This document shows positions 1 to 10,556 of a stretch of DNA of 64,000 bases, piece by piece. How positions within the stretch are numbered: the first letter of the stretch is position 1; the number at the start of each line of letters is the position of its first letter. Made by a program: the position numbers and the translations under genes. Source of the stretch: Neoconidiobolus thromboides FSU 785 (taxonomy: Eukaryota > Entomophthoromycota > Entomophthoromycetes > Entomophthorales > Neoconidiobolaceae); assembly GCA_025603075.1 (NCBI GenBank), contig MU626353.1, forward strand, positions 4,681 through 68,680, in the 5' to 3' direction. A model generated the notes under the pieces. The model made no database searches, was not told the origin of the DNA, and worked only from the letters and a program-made list of their open reading frames with translations.

Positions 1-479
1 TTCTTAATTGTTTCTGTTCCAGAATCGGATTCATCTGAACCTTCGAGTTCTTTGATTTCATCCTCATGTGCTTTGATTTCCACTTCATGCTTTATCAACT
101 CGGCACTTAACTCAGCTAATTCATCAGTAGATTCACCTTCCTTTTTTTCTGGAACTGCATCAGACGTTGAATATGATGAATTCGGAAGGCCTTTTGGATT
201 ACCAGCATCCGTTGAATCATTTGGAATCATAGCGGTGCCTTTATCACCTTTTTTAATCTCAGTTACTTCTACTGTTGGCTTTTTTTCTGGCATTGCGGCT
301 TTTACAGGTAAAGCTAATGGGTTTGGTACCAGTCCTTCAACCTTTGCCAAAATACCAGCACCTTGAGCTGCTGGTTTAGTATCAGTAGTTGCTGTACCAT
401 CGAGCGGTAAGGAAAAACTGGCATTTAGTTGAAGTAAAGTGACTAAAACTGCTACAATTGGGTTTGTATTTGCTTTCAT
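1..479 (-). CDS. Small secreted Lys/Glu-rich protein, partial at window edge
   Basis: The reading frame opens with ATG at 479-477 on the minus strand and stays open to position 1, giving at least 159 residues, so the C-terminus is missing. The first 25 or so residues form a signal peptide (MKANTNPIVAVLVTLLQ followed by a short polar stretch). The mature part is rich in Ala, Pro, Lys and Glu, becomes highly charged after residue 115 and contains no cysteine. The start, signal peptide and composition match the gene at 2113-2658 (both begin MKAN), so the two are tandem paralogs. A TATAAATAG-like box lies about 50 bases upstream. The function is unknown; a secreted or wall-associated low-complexity protein is an inference. 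The ORF on the opposite strand at 52-366 is its shadow. Confidence 0.8.
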   Translation of the reverse strand, partial: MKANTNPIVAVLVTLLQLNASFSLPLDGTATTDTKPAAQGAGILAKVEGLVPNPLALPVKAAMPEKKPTVEVTEIKKGDKGTAMIPNDSTDAGNPKGLPNSSYSTSDAVPEKKEGESTDELAELSAELIKHEVEIKAHEDEIKELEGSDESDSGTETIK

Positions 480-527
480 TTTCTAATAATCTATTTTAAT
501 AACTTTAAAAGGTTAGCACCTTGGTTC

Positions 528-540
528 GTACTATTTATAG
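528..540 (-). promoter_or_regulatory. TATA-like box of the first secreted gene
   Basis: The complement reads CTATAAATAG, about 50 bases upstream of the ATG at 479. This is a conventional position for a TATA box in a gene with a short leader. Assigned from sequence alone. Confidence 0.4.
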
Positions 541-1329
541 CCGATAATCGATAAACATTATGAAATTGGTTTGTGTTTTACGTAGGTGATATAATATGTA
601 AAATCCAATCTTATCATCAAACGATACTATGACTATCCTTATGTAATTTTAACTAGAGATACCTTTATTACCTTCAAACTTTCGCTTGTTGATCTTTAAG
701 AAATTCAGACCTATATTTGGATAATTAAAAATTTTAAATTATTAAAATCTTTTTTGCCACTAATCATAGTAAATGAAAAAAATAGTTGGCCACTAACATA
801 AATTAATTTAAATAGCAATTAATAGAATTTAAATTTTATATAATTTAAAAACTTGAATAATATTGTGGCTATCCCTTTGTTTAACTTTTGATAATCGCAG
901 TATAATTAAAAAAGAATGAAATAATTGAAGTTCAGAAATGAAATATTGATGATTCTATAGCGTGTGATCTAAGTAAATAAAAATGCAATCTGAAGCAACT
1001 AATAGTAAATATTATGTCAATGTAATATTAATAAATACTATATTTATTTGCTTTGGGCAATAAATTATTATTAAAACTATAATTCTTACTGTAATTTTTA
1101 AAATTTGATGGTTTATAAAATGTGATTATTTTTAATTAGACTAAATCAATGACCAGATGTAAAGTCTTGGTGTAAGCACTTCAAGTTGAGAAGCATGCTT
1201 TCAAAACGATTTATTAAACCTTTTAATATCATAAAACAACTCACTAATAACACTTATATAACTTAATTAATTCAAGTATTTCAATTATTTGGAATTTTAG
1301 TTACATAGTTGGTTAAAATGTACCAAAAA

Positions 1330-1431
1330 TAGGCGGATGATTTTTTTGGTTTCACCACTTTTTCCATCTTTTAAGTGCTATTTAGCAGAAAGGCTGTTAG
1401 TAAAATTCTTAAACGGAAAAATACATTACCA
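1330..1431 (+). mobile_element. MITE copy (degenerate left end)
   Basis: Carries the family core TTTCAC.ACTTTTTCCATCTTTTAAG and the GTTAGTAAAATTCTTAAAC half. The left terminus has decayed to AGGCGGATG. Confidence 0.75.
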
Positions 1432-1832
1432 TATACTAATTTCAATAAGTACTTTTAAATACTCATTATCAACATTAAGTTAGGTCTTAAATTAATGTCT
1501 TATTTTTATTTCTATTTAACTAATATAATTAGAGAAATTACGTAACAAAATTTTTCTGATCTTGAAATAAAATCCATTAGATGAAGGTATTTTTCTGGGA
1601 CAATGCATTATTAAACTTTAGCTTTAAATTATGAGCTTACTTTTTAAATATACTATATGCACGACACAAATATAATACCTTGAAAAAAACTTAAAGCTCA
1701 AATATGATATCATTTGATAAGATTCAACATGATATGTCCAACTTACCTTTTACTTCCTCTCCCTTTCAATAGAAGGGTATAGTTTAAAGCTGCGATTTTT
1801 GATAGCGAAAGCGTTAACTTCTAATACACATA

Positions 1833-1931
1833 TGGGGATGTATATTTGTGTTTAAGGATTTTACTAACAATTTTTCCACTCAAGTAGTGCTCAAAAAATG
1901 AAAAAAATAATGAAACCAAAAAATATCACCG
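1833..1931 (-). mobile_element. MITE copy
   Basis: Reverse-orientation copy beginning TGGGGATGTATATTTGTG and ending ATATCACCG, flanked by TA on both sides. Confidence 0.85.
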
Positions 1932-2112
1932 TATAAAATAATCAAAATTTAATAATAACGTAAATTCAATATTTAAGGATAAATATTAATTTTTAAGAGA
2001 TTTATCAATAAGTATCAAAAAAGTAATAAGAATTTAAAGTTTGGATTAACAATATGTAGATAGAACATATAGCTATTTATTTTAACCTGAAAGCCTTTAA
2101 TTCACCATAGAT

Positions 2113-2658
2113 TTAAGAGGTCCCAGGTTGTGCAGCAGCTTGATTAGGACTAGGGTTGTCTATCTTAGCTGGCTCGATCTCCGTTTCAGGTTTTTTATTT
2201 GGATCAGATATCGGTGAGCTCGCACCAGCTGCTTTTTTCCCTTCCTTTTCTAACTCTTTTATTTTTCTCTCGAATTTTTCAATTTTTTCTTTTACTTTTT
2301 TCTCTATTTTTATTTTATTTTCTTGCTTTTTTTTATCCTCTTTTTCTTTTTTCTTTAATTCTTTTGCTTTCATTGTTTCACGTCTTTTTTGTTCTTTTTC
2401 TGTATTACTAATTTTACTGGCTTTGGGTTTTGTTGCTTTGATTTGTTCTTTGCCTTTTTCAGCTTCTAAGCTGGGTGGAGGTGCTTCCACTACTGGTGAT
2501 GAGGAAGGTGGGGCTCCAGAAACTGGTATAATAGCATCGCTTTTTTTCGCTGCCACTTCATTACCTGATGCGGGAGTATTATCACCAGCTAAAGGAGATG
2601 CAAAAGTACTTTGAAGTAAGCCTAGAATAATAATATTAGCAATTGAATTAGCTTTCAT
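2113..2658 (-). CDS. Small secreted Lys/Glu-rich coiled-coil protein
   Basis: A 181-residue single-exon gene. Residues 1-21 are a signal peptide (MKANSIANIIILGLLQ, then Ser/Thr/Ala and a probable cleavage after TFAS). Residues 25-75 are Pro/Ser/Ala-rich and disordered. Residues about 75-145 are almost entirely Lys and Glu with heptad-like spacing, predicting a long charged helix or coiled coil. The C-terminus is again Pro/Ala-rich. It has no cysteine and no recognised domain. It is a paralog of the partial gene at the left edge, sharing MKAN and the same architecture, 1.6 kb away on the same strand. The signal peptide is clear, the function unknown. The overlapping plus-strand ORFs at 2156-2614 are Lys-codon shadows. 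Confidence 0.8.
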   Translation of the reverse strand: MKANSIANIIILGLLQSTFASPLAGDNTPASGNEVAAKKSDAIIPVSGAPPSSSPVVEAPPPSLEAEKGKEQIKATKPKASKISNTEKEQKRRETMKAKELKKKEKEDKKKQENKIKIEKKVKEKIEKFERKIKELEKEGKKAAGASSPISDPNKKPETEIEPAKIDNPSPNQAAAQPGTS

Positions 2659-2846
2659 TTTCTTGTCTATTTAGTTTAGTTTAGTTTAAAAGCTAAATTC
2701 TCTCAATTTATATTTGACTTATGATGTTTTTTGACTATTGATTATCAATCGAAATAAATTTAATATACTGCAAGTCATCAATTTAGTTACAATTAAGGCT
2801 GATTGAGATTTCATAAGCTATCATCTCTTAACATAAACTATTTTAC

Positions 2847-3007
2847 AGCTGTTACAGCTCTTTTTCGAAATAGTTAAGGTAACTTCTAGAGCTAGATATT
2901 CATCTAATTGGTTTTTCTAAAGCATAGCCTTCATATTATATTAAATTTTAGCAAAAGAAATACTTTTAATGAACAATTAGGCATTTTGAAAAAGAGCTGC
3001 AACAGCT
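2847..3007. repeat. 161-bp inverted-repeat element with AGCTGTT termini
   Basis: The left arm at 2847-2870 begins AGCTGTTACAGCTCTTTTTC. The right arm at 2984-3007 is its reverse complement with about two mismatches in 24. This is the architecture of a miniature inverted-repeat element, but it is unrelated in sequence to the abundant TGGGGATG family. No target duplication is obvious. Confidence 0.55.
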
Positions 3008-3549
3008 ATAAAGTGGTTGTTTTTTTAAAGCTCATAACGAAGCTGCGTTTTTGCAAAAAGAAACACTATTGTAGAGAAAAATTAAAGGCCAAGCTTTGGA
3101 TTAATGAAGAGACAGTAAATTCCAAACTAAGGTTTTTGACTGTGTTTCATTAGATTAGCTTATAAAATTTTGATTTTTTATAAATTATAGTATCACATTA
3201 CTTCCTTATAAAAGCTTACTAATATATAGTATAATGAGGTGTGTAAATGAGGAAACAGAATCCCCAAACTAGTAAAAAATTACGATTTTGAAGTAGTTTT
3301 ATATGGAAAAGAATTAATATGAGCCGGTATACAAATGAGTATACAGTATACTGCTCAAATTGAATTTTTTGTACCACAATATTTTGTTTTAAAAGTTTAG
3401 AAAAATTAGTATTGAATAAAACTTCAATAATTTTACAAGATTTAACCTTACAATAGCGTTACACTTTAATCTTTTCCAAATTATTTGTTAGAAACTAAAA
3501 TTAATTTTATTCAAAATCAACTTTAGCTTTATCGTTATAACTACTATAT

Positions 3550-3647
3550 GGGGGGTGTTTTTGGGTTCATTACTTTTTCCATCTTTTAAGCACTATTTGA
3601 GCGCAAAGATTGTTAGTAAAATTCTTAAATACAAAAATATATCCCCA
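3550..3647 (+). mobile_element. MITE copy
   Basis: TGGGGGGTGTTTTTGGG left end, ATATCCCCA right end, TA flanking each side. Internal AAGCACTATTTGAGCG hinge present. Confidence 0.85.
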
Positions 3648-3723
3648 TATACTAAATACACTGTTCAAATCAAGATTTCAAAATCTTAAACTCAATTCTT
3701 AGTAAGTGTTCCTAGAAAATAAT

Positions 3724-3816
3724 TGAGGGGTGTTTTTTTTGGTTTCATCACTTTTTCCATTTTTTAAGCGCTACTTAGATGGAAAAATTGGTAAAATCCT
3801 TAAAAATACATCATCA
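3724..3816 (+). mobile_element. MITE copy (decayed right end)
   Basis: Starts TGAGGGGTGTTTTTTTTGG and contains TTTTTAAGCGCTACTTAGA. The right half has small deletions and ends in ACATCATCA. Confidence 0.75.
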
Positions 3817-4158
3817 ATTCTTTTTTACCCCACCATAGTTTAAGGAAAAGACAGTTTTGAAATTTGATTAATTTTTTGATTTCATAAGCACTCTCCTCCT
3901 GATATGCATTTTCTAAAAGATCAATTATTTCATTATTAAAACTTTAAAGCTTTGTATTTGCTACAATATATATCAATTATTTAAGCGGATCTTAGCTTTT
4001 GCCTTTGTAATAGTAATTAACTAAGATGTAGCTTTATGTATATGTTATAAATAGGTTGGCATCAACGCTATAAAATACAGTATTTCTACATTTTCGTTTT
4101 CCACAAAATGATAAAACTAAAATCTACCAAGCAGTATTTCAAAACTTGATATAGGATA

Positions 4159-4257
4159 TGGGAGTGTTTTTTTAACTTCATTATTTTTTCCATTTTTTAA
4201 GCACTATTTAGCGGAAAAATTGTTAGTAAAATCCTTAGACACAAAAATACATCCCCA
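4159..4257 (+). mobile_element. MITE copy
   Basis: TGGGAGTGTTTTTTTAAC ... ACATCCCCA with TA on both sides. Full length. Confidence 0.85.
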
Positions 4258-4299
4258 TATATTATTTAAAAAATTCGATAACATTCCTTTCACAATAAC

Positions 4300-4346
4300 G
4301 ATCGAAAAGTGGAAAATGTGATGAAATTAAAATGATATCCCCATGT
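4300..4346 (-). mobile_element. MITE fragment
   Basis: Only the half GGAAAATGTGATGAAATTAAA ending in ATATCCCCA remains. Confidence 0.45.
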
Positions 4347-5448
4347 TCTATTTGAGAAAGTATGAATTTAATTTACTAAAACTCCCGTCTATTAAAGAAA
4401 ATAGTTTCCTATTTTGATATGTTATTATGTTGCTGCATTGAACAATACCATACATAAATTTTTCACTTTTAAATAGTCTTTTTACAAATATATTGTGAGT
4501 TAGCTTATATCAAATAGCAAAGAACCAGACCAGTCTTAAAACACCCAGTATACCAAGTTATAAGAATGTAGCATTGTTGATATTTTAACTCTGGGGAATA
4601 CTTTTTATTTAACTATATTTAGGCCTTAAAGTTTAAGCTTTATGTCATTATCCTGCTCTATATAATTCTTAAAATAACTTACACAATCATTAGAGTTAGT
4701 TTTAAATATGACTTAAACTAAACAGTGTGTATAATCTTAACATTTATGTATCTAAGACTATTTATTTTTAAAAAGTATCAAAAAGTAAATAATAGCTTGA
4801 TCTACTATTATTCAACTTATACAAGTTAGTAGTTAAATAAAGGCTACTATGAATATACATTTTCTATCTTTGAGACAACTTCAAAACAACTATTTGATTA
4901 AAGGAAAAATAAGTCAAAATTTAGAACAATTTTATTCAATAGTAACAAAACTTTTAGTAAAACTCCCGTGTAATACTGGTTTCAAAATTAATTTATCTAT
5001 TAAACGTAAAAACTTAAAAGAGGAAATAGAAATAATGTAAGGGGTAAGCTTTGAATATAATGCAAAAAAATTATTACTTCATTATATTCAACCACAATAC
5101 TTGTTATATTATTTAACAAATGCTATGTCTGGATTTTATTTTGAAGATGTAATTTAAACTGGAGCCATTGTAGTGTAAAATATATTAATTAGTCTAGGAT
5201 GGTATTACAACATTCCGAGTTTTGACTATACTTACCTTATGTTTATTTTATTCATTCAAAAATGCTACTATTAGGATAATTTAAATATCAATTTTCTTAT
5301 ATAATTTGATTGTTTGATAAACTAAATATTGTATAAGTAAAAGTTATTACATAGCAATATTTAATTTATAAAACCATCCAACTATATAAGAAAATTTAGA
5401 TCTCAGCTATTTTAACAATAGCGATTGATGATTTTATTTTTAATGATA

Positions 5449-5510
5449 TGTGAATGTATTTTTATGTTTAAAAAATTAGTAAAATTCTTAAGTGCAAAAA
5501 TACATCCCCA
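5449..5510 (-). mobile_element. Internally deleted MITE
   Basis: A 62-bp version in which the left end TGTGAATGTATTTTTATG is joined directly to TTAGTAAAATTCTTAAG...ACATCCCCA. It retains both termini but lacks the centre. Confidence 0.6.
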
Positions 5511-5845
5511 TATCGTTCACACCCAAATATTAATTCAAGGAGTATACTTCAATTATGATGAGCCGCAAACTAGTTAATAATATAATCGTTTTAAATCTAG
5601 AAAAAGTAGCAAAATATTTTCAATAACCCTTTCTCTGAAGTATAGTCAAAATTTGCTCTGGTTGGATTTTATCTAATTAGTTAGTCTTCAAATATCTCAA
5701 GTTGTAAATACTTATATTAGCTACAATTCTAATGTTTATTTATTAAAAGCAATAGGTTATTAAAAATTAAAAAACTATCCTGTTCAAAATTAAGTTTATT
5801 TACTGCTCTATATATATAAATGGTACAATTTGAATAATGCTCAGC

Positions 5846-6727
5846 TTATAAAAAGTCTTCCGTACAATAGGCGCAAGGTTCACCAGTCGATTCAACCCAT
5901 TGGCAATGAAACCTCAAATTACTACTTGTATTTGATAGGATTTTTAGATTATTGGCCTCAATAAAAGTGGCTCTTTCTTGTTTAACATATATACATGCTT
6001 GGTTAACTAATTCATAAATTCTACTTTCGAATTCGTTATTTGTTCCTACTCCCTGCCATCCCTGTAAATTAGGGTATAAGCAGTATTCGCAACATACTTG
6101 GTCATTGGTATTATTGCAAGAATAGCTGTTTATATCTGAGTCTTCTTTATGCTGACTACATTGCAACATCGAACATAATTTGCAGCATTGATTAGAGCCC
6201 CTTGGGTAATAAGAGTAGCAGTCTTCTTCGGTTAAATTTCTTAAATTTTTTAGAGTTATATTGATTTTATATTCCTGTTGAGAATCATCATCTGAATTTA
6301 CAATATATAGTAAACTGGGTTTTTCTAATGTAATCACTAAACCAAGGCTCCACATATGTTCAGCTCTTACTTGAGAAATAGATGATTGCATATTTTCTTG
6401 ATCTAATGGAGCATGAGGATGATAATGTTCAACATAAACACCTGGAACGATTGAAGTCAACCAACCATCGTAATCATTTGGAGAATTAATGGGCAAATAA
6501 GTAATGTTTTTGAGCTTTTCATTTTGGTTTAAAGGTGTTACTTTAAATTGATGTTCCATATCAATGCTAGAGTTTAATTTAAAGGCATCCAAAATCAAAA
6601 CGTGTAATTGGTTTAAAGTAAAGCTAGATAAAACAGAAATATTTTTTTTGATATCGGAGTTCTCTAAAGTACATTCTAATTCCATAGTAATGGTTGAGTT
6701 GTTAAAATTGTTGTCTAAAGTCATCAT
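5846..6727 (-). CDS. Hypothetical protein, paralog of 10557-11339; pRiA4b ORF-3-like
   Basis: A 293-residue single-exon gene. The N-terminal half has the pattern of the plasmid pRiA4b ORF-3-like fold: a strand, then a TLNQLHVLILDAFKL helix (residues about 37-51), then an acidic Trp segment (HMWSLGLVITLEK, about 123-135) resembling the family's GDxWxHxIxLEK. Residues 168-215 are Cys-rich with several CxxC-type pairs, suggesting a metal site. The last 21 residues (CQWVESTGEPCAYCTEDFL preceded by FH) are the most conserved part shared with the divergent paralog 3.8 kb away. The fold assignment rests on weak motif similarity; the paralogy is secure. The paralog lacks most of the central Cys cluster. 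The function is unknown. Confidence 0.75.
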   Translation of the reverse strand: MMTLDNNFNNSTITMELECTLENSDIKKNISVLSSFTLNQLHVLILDAFKLNSSIDMEHQFKVTPLNQNEKLKNITYLPINSPNDYDGWLTSIVPGVYVEHYHPHAPLDQENMQSSISQVRAEHMWSLGLVITLEKPSLLYIVNSDDDSQQEYKINITLKNLRNLTEEDCYSYYPRGSNQCCKLCSMLQCSQHKEDSDINSYSCNNTNDQVCCEYCLYPNLQGWQGVGTNNEFESRIYELVNQACIYVKQERATFIEANNLKILSNTSSNLRFHCQWVESTGEPCAYCTEDFL

Positions 6728-7955
6728 ATATATTTTCTTTAAATTTAAGATTTATTTGTTAGTTTTAAACCGGTAAAACTCTAGTAGTTTTGAATTTGAT
6801 ACGCTTTTAAATAGTAGGATTAATTTTAAATTAGAAAGAGTATTTTGCCTCTATTTATATTTAATCAAAATGGTGGACTAAAGGTTAATTTAAAAAATTA
6901 CTACACCGTTTTAAGCTTAACTTTGTGGAGAGAAAGACATGTAAGTTGAAATCCATCAATAAAGCATTAATTAAGAAGGCTTGGGAATTTCTAAAAAAGG
7001 TTAGTTAAGTTTTATTTCAACGTTAAACATTGAAATAGGGAAACAAAAACCTAATCAGCATAAACTAAATCAAATGATTCTCCATTAATACCCCGTTGGT
7101 TATAAATTTGTAACTTTATTCTCTCTTTATATATCACTAGAATAACGGGTATGATCTTTTCAGTATAGTCTTTATTATAGATAGGGGTATTTCAAACTAG
7201 TTTAGATTAGTGAGATTTTAGTCTCAGAAGTTTTAATATCTGATAGCTAAGTAATTTATATGATCTAAAATATAATCACAGGCAATCACTGATCCTAGAT
7301 ACTATTCTCTAACTTAATAAAGGTACATTTGAATTAATTTATTATGTTTAGTTGTGTAGAATCATGACATTAATTTTACTATTTCTTTTTATGAGTTCAA
7401 TAACTACTAATATACAACTACTTCTTCACCCTTACTTTCTATTGTGTCTAATGAAATCTAAACTACTTTTTCACACTCTATTACATTAATATATATCTAA
7501 ACACATAATGTTTCAGATAAATATCTTTTACGCCTAGATCGTGGGGCTTTTTGTTTATTTAGTGTTTAGTCTCGCCTTTTTTGCAAAATTTTACAGCAAG
7601 AGATTTAGCTAAATATGTTTATATTTTATTTTGAAAATTGTGTTGTATTCATGTTGTTTATGTCCTTATCTATAAAAATTGAAAACGTGGTCTCTATTTT
7701 AGGGGTAGATATTTTAAACAAAAAACTCATACTGTAAATTTGTACTCAATTGATCAAATTGTAGCGACTATTTGTAAAGCAATTTTTCAAGGTAGAGTGT
7801 TTGTATTAGGATTTACAGTGTTAAATTATGTTGAGCTAAAATATCCCTTCAAAGACAGTATTATTAAACTAATGATATTATTGTATAAGGTAATTTCTAA
7901 AGTGATCCAAGATTTTTGATTCAATAAAAAGTAAGGATTTAGCTACAATAACATT

Positions 7956-8054
7956 TGAGGATGTATTTTTATGTTTAAGAATTTTACTAACAATTCTTCT
8001 ACTCAAATAGCGTCTAAAAGATAAAAAAGTGATGAAGCCAAAAAAATATCCCCA
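7956..8054 (-). mobile_element. MITE copy
   Basis: TGAGGATGTATTTTTATG ... AATATCCCCA. The flanking dinucleotides are TT and TT rather than TA. Confidence 0.85.
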
Positions 8055-8791
8055 TTTGTTCTATTTTTTTCTTAATTAAGATTGTTTTACACTCAACCTT
8101 CATGTTGCAATTTACCATCCTTACCAGATCCTTTATGAAAAATTTTCAATTAAATTAGTTAGGGCTGCTTAAATTTAAATGTGCAATCTCTGTTCATTTA
8201 TTAATAATTTTAGCATCAAGCAGAAAATCACTGCAACAGTATAAGTTCTTGGTTATAAAACACATCGCTATACAGCGCATGCCTGGACTTAAATATTCAA
8301 ATCAAACATTTTATAACTTTACCTAAGTTAAACAATATTCTATGCTATATCAAATGCTTGAAGTGATATTACTGATGTATTTTAAATTTACTTTTTCCTA
8401 CATAATTTAAAATTTCGTAACTTAAATGCTGTCATGCAATTAGTAAAGTCTTAGTCACATATCAAGCTTTACTTTATTTAATCATCAAGTCATATAGGGA
8501 AAATCATCTCTAAATTATGTTAACAGTGATGATTAATGAGTAACTAGAACAACTCAAATATAGTAACATGTCCGAAAACTTACAGAAGTATTTATTATGT
8601 TATATTTTTAATTTAAATGGTTATATTCAAGCTCAAGTTGGGATTTTAGCCTTTAGTTAATAGCAATTGTATTATTAGACCATCTAGTTACTTTATTTAG
8701 TTAATTGAAAAGGTGAAAAAGCTAAAAGAGTATATAAATTCAGAAAAAAATTATAATTAGATAGTAAAATACAGGCTTTTTAACTCTACTC

Positions 8792-8992
8792 AGCTGTCTC
8801 AAAAAAAACTGAATAAGCTGAAATTTTTTAACAATTTAATTTGAAATCGTACAAAAAATAAAATAGCAAAACAAAAATTGTTGAGACCCTAACTATAAGT
8901 AAATAATTTCTATCGCAACATTTTATTTTTACTTTTAATTTTGTTGTCAAAAAAATTTTACTTCACCCTACTCTATTTTCTTTGAGACAGCT
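8792..8992. repeat. 201-bp inverted-repeat element with AGCTGTCTCAAA ends
   Basis: AGCTGTCTCAAA at 8792-8803 is matched by the exact reverse complement TTTGAGACAGCT at 8981-8992. Ends of the type CAG.TGTCTCAAAA are typical of Tc1/pogo-like DNA transposons, so this is probably a non-autonomous derivative. The interior has no coding potential. This is the only copy I noticed. Confidence 0.6.
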
Positions 8993-9613
8993 AAATAGGC
9001 GTTTGAAAAATCTGTAATAGACTGTTTTTTATCATGTTTCAAAAACTACTAATCTCATATTATTTTTTTAAAAGCAAATTACATTTGTGACACTAAGTTC
9101 GATTAAAAAAAGGTAAAAATAAACTATCTATTTGTGTATCTTTATGTATGTTAAAGCAACTTGGGAAGTGGCTAACTGTTTATTTTGAATAAAATTTTAG
9201 ACAAAAGTTTTGTTAAAGATTAAGGATTAGGTTTTAAAAAAAAAGCAAACAAAAAATAGTAGCTAAGAAGTTTACTTTGTAGCTTATCGTAACTGATATA
9301 TATATGTTAAATTAGATTCCATATTCTAGATTCCATAAGCTATTGAAATTATCTTTATATTCCAAAACTTTAAATCCTTGCTTAAAAATATAAAACTGCA
9401 CTTGAAATTTATAAATTGTTAACTGCCTTTGGACTTTTGAATAATTATTTTATTACTTTCATTCATACCCTTGAGATCGACTTTTGATTTTATAATTACA
9501 GATCCGTGATCTTTTAATGAGATTTCTGAATATGTTATAATTTCAAGTTTTTTTAAAAAATAGATAGAGATTACTCTAAACCCCAATTATATTTAAAAAA
9601 AGGTGAAATAACA

Positions 9614-9707
9614 TGGGGGTGTTTTTTTGGCTTCATCACTTTTTCCATTTTTGAGCACTATTTGAGTAAAAAGGTTCTTAGAAAAATTCTTAAACAAAAA
9701 CACATCA
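9614..9707 (+). mobile_element. MITE copy (right end eroded)
   Basis: TGGGGGTGTTTTTTTGGC left end, ACACATCA right end. Confidence 0.8.
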
Positions 9708-10556
9708 TATAGTTTAAATAGTCTATTTAATATTACGGCTTAGGTGTAATTCATGAAAATTGTATCAAGTACGATGGCTACCATGTCAAAATCATAACAA
9801 CAATACATAGGCTAGATATATAAACTAAGTGTTATATTTGGATATATACCGTTTAGTTATATTTATAACCTGCTTAATTACTTTCTATATTTACCCAGAT
9901 TAGTTATTAAAGTAATATAAATAAATTAATAAAATTTAGTAAAAAAGATATGTTGAAAAAGTATAAAAAGATAACGAAAATTATGTAACTTTGCCTTACT
10001 TCCCCATACTATTTTCATTATTTATAGCACACATTTTAATCAAGATTAAGATGAGTTGCCTAACTGGTTACATCTAAGGTTCTTATTACCTAATTTTCAA
10101 ATACTATTATTTTTTAAATACTTATATATGCTATACACGGGATACATATAGTATAATAGAAAATCAAATTAGGATATTATAAAAATACATTTTTTTTGAA
10201 GATATAGAAAAATCTCTTTATTTAATAAGCTAAATTAGATTTATTAAATTAACTAATTTAATTGGTATTCTATAAAACTCGATTTATTTTAAATTTAAAA
10301 AATTCAAATATATTTAAAAATATTTTGTTGTGTGGATAGGTAAAGAATGTTAGCTGGGTTAAATATAAATGGTAGCTATTTTAACTACCCAAAAATAAAA
10401 TAAACGAATAACTAAAACATTTGAAGTTTACATTTTTAGCTAACCAATTTTTAATTAATTATAAATAATATAAATAACCTCTTCGTAAAATTTTAAGTAG
10501 GTGTATTTATAACTTATCTCTTATAATAATTTGTTAATATCTTTTCATTCATCAAA

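Larger units (their letters stand above)
480..2112. other. Intergenic region with two MITE copies
   Basis: AT-rich spacer between the two secreted paralogs. It contains MITE copies at 1330-1431 and 1833-1931. I see no supported gene or RNA. Confidence 0.6.
2659..5845. other. Intergenic region rich in MITE copies
   Basis: A 3.2-kb spacer holding four MITE copies or fragments between 3550 and 4346, a short fifth at 5449 and a 161-bp inverted-repeat element at 2847-3007. Short ORFs at 2908-3153 and 4849-5040 have no signal peptide, family likeness or splice context, and I do not call them genes. Confidence 0.55.
6728..10556. other. Long intergenic region between the two paralogs
   Basis: 3.8 kb of AT-rich spacer holding MITE copies at 7956-8054 and 9614-9707 and a second, unrelated inverted-repeat element at 8792-8992. 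I found no ORF or splice-compatible exon chain that I would defend as a gene. Confidence 0.55.

Noticed and set aside
52-366. Plus-strand 104-codon ORF at the left edge
   Set aside because: It is antisense to a frame with a signal peptide and a paralog nearby; its Ser/Phe-rich composition mirrors Lys/Glu codons on the other strand.
2156-2614. Plus-strand Phe/Ser-rich ORFs
   Set aside because: Antisense shadows of Lys/Glu codons in the secreted protein.
2908-3153. 81-codon ORF
   Set aside because: Overlaps the right arm of an inverted-repeat element and has no family, signal or splice support.
4849-5040. 63-codon ORF
   Set aside because: Short, AT-driven and without motif; no neighbour or paralog supports it.
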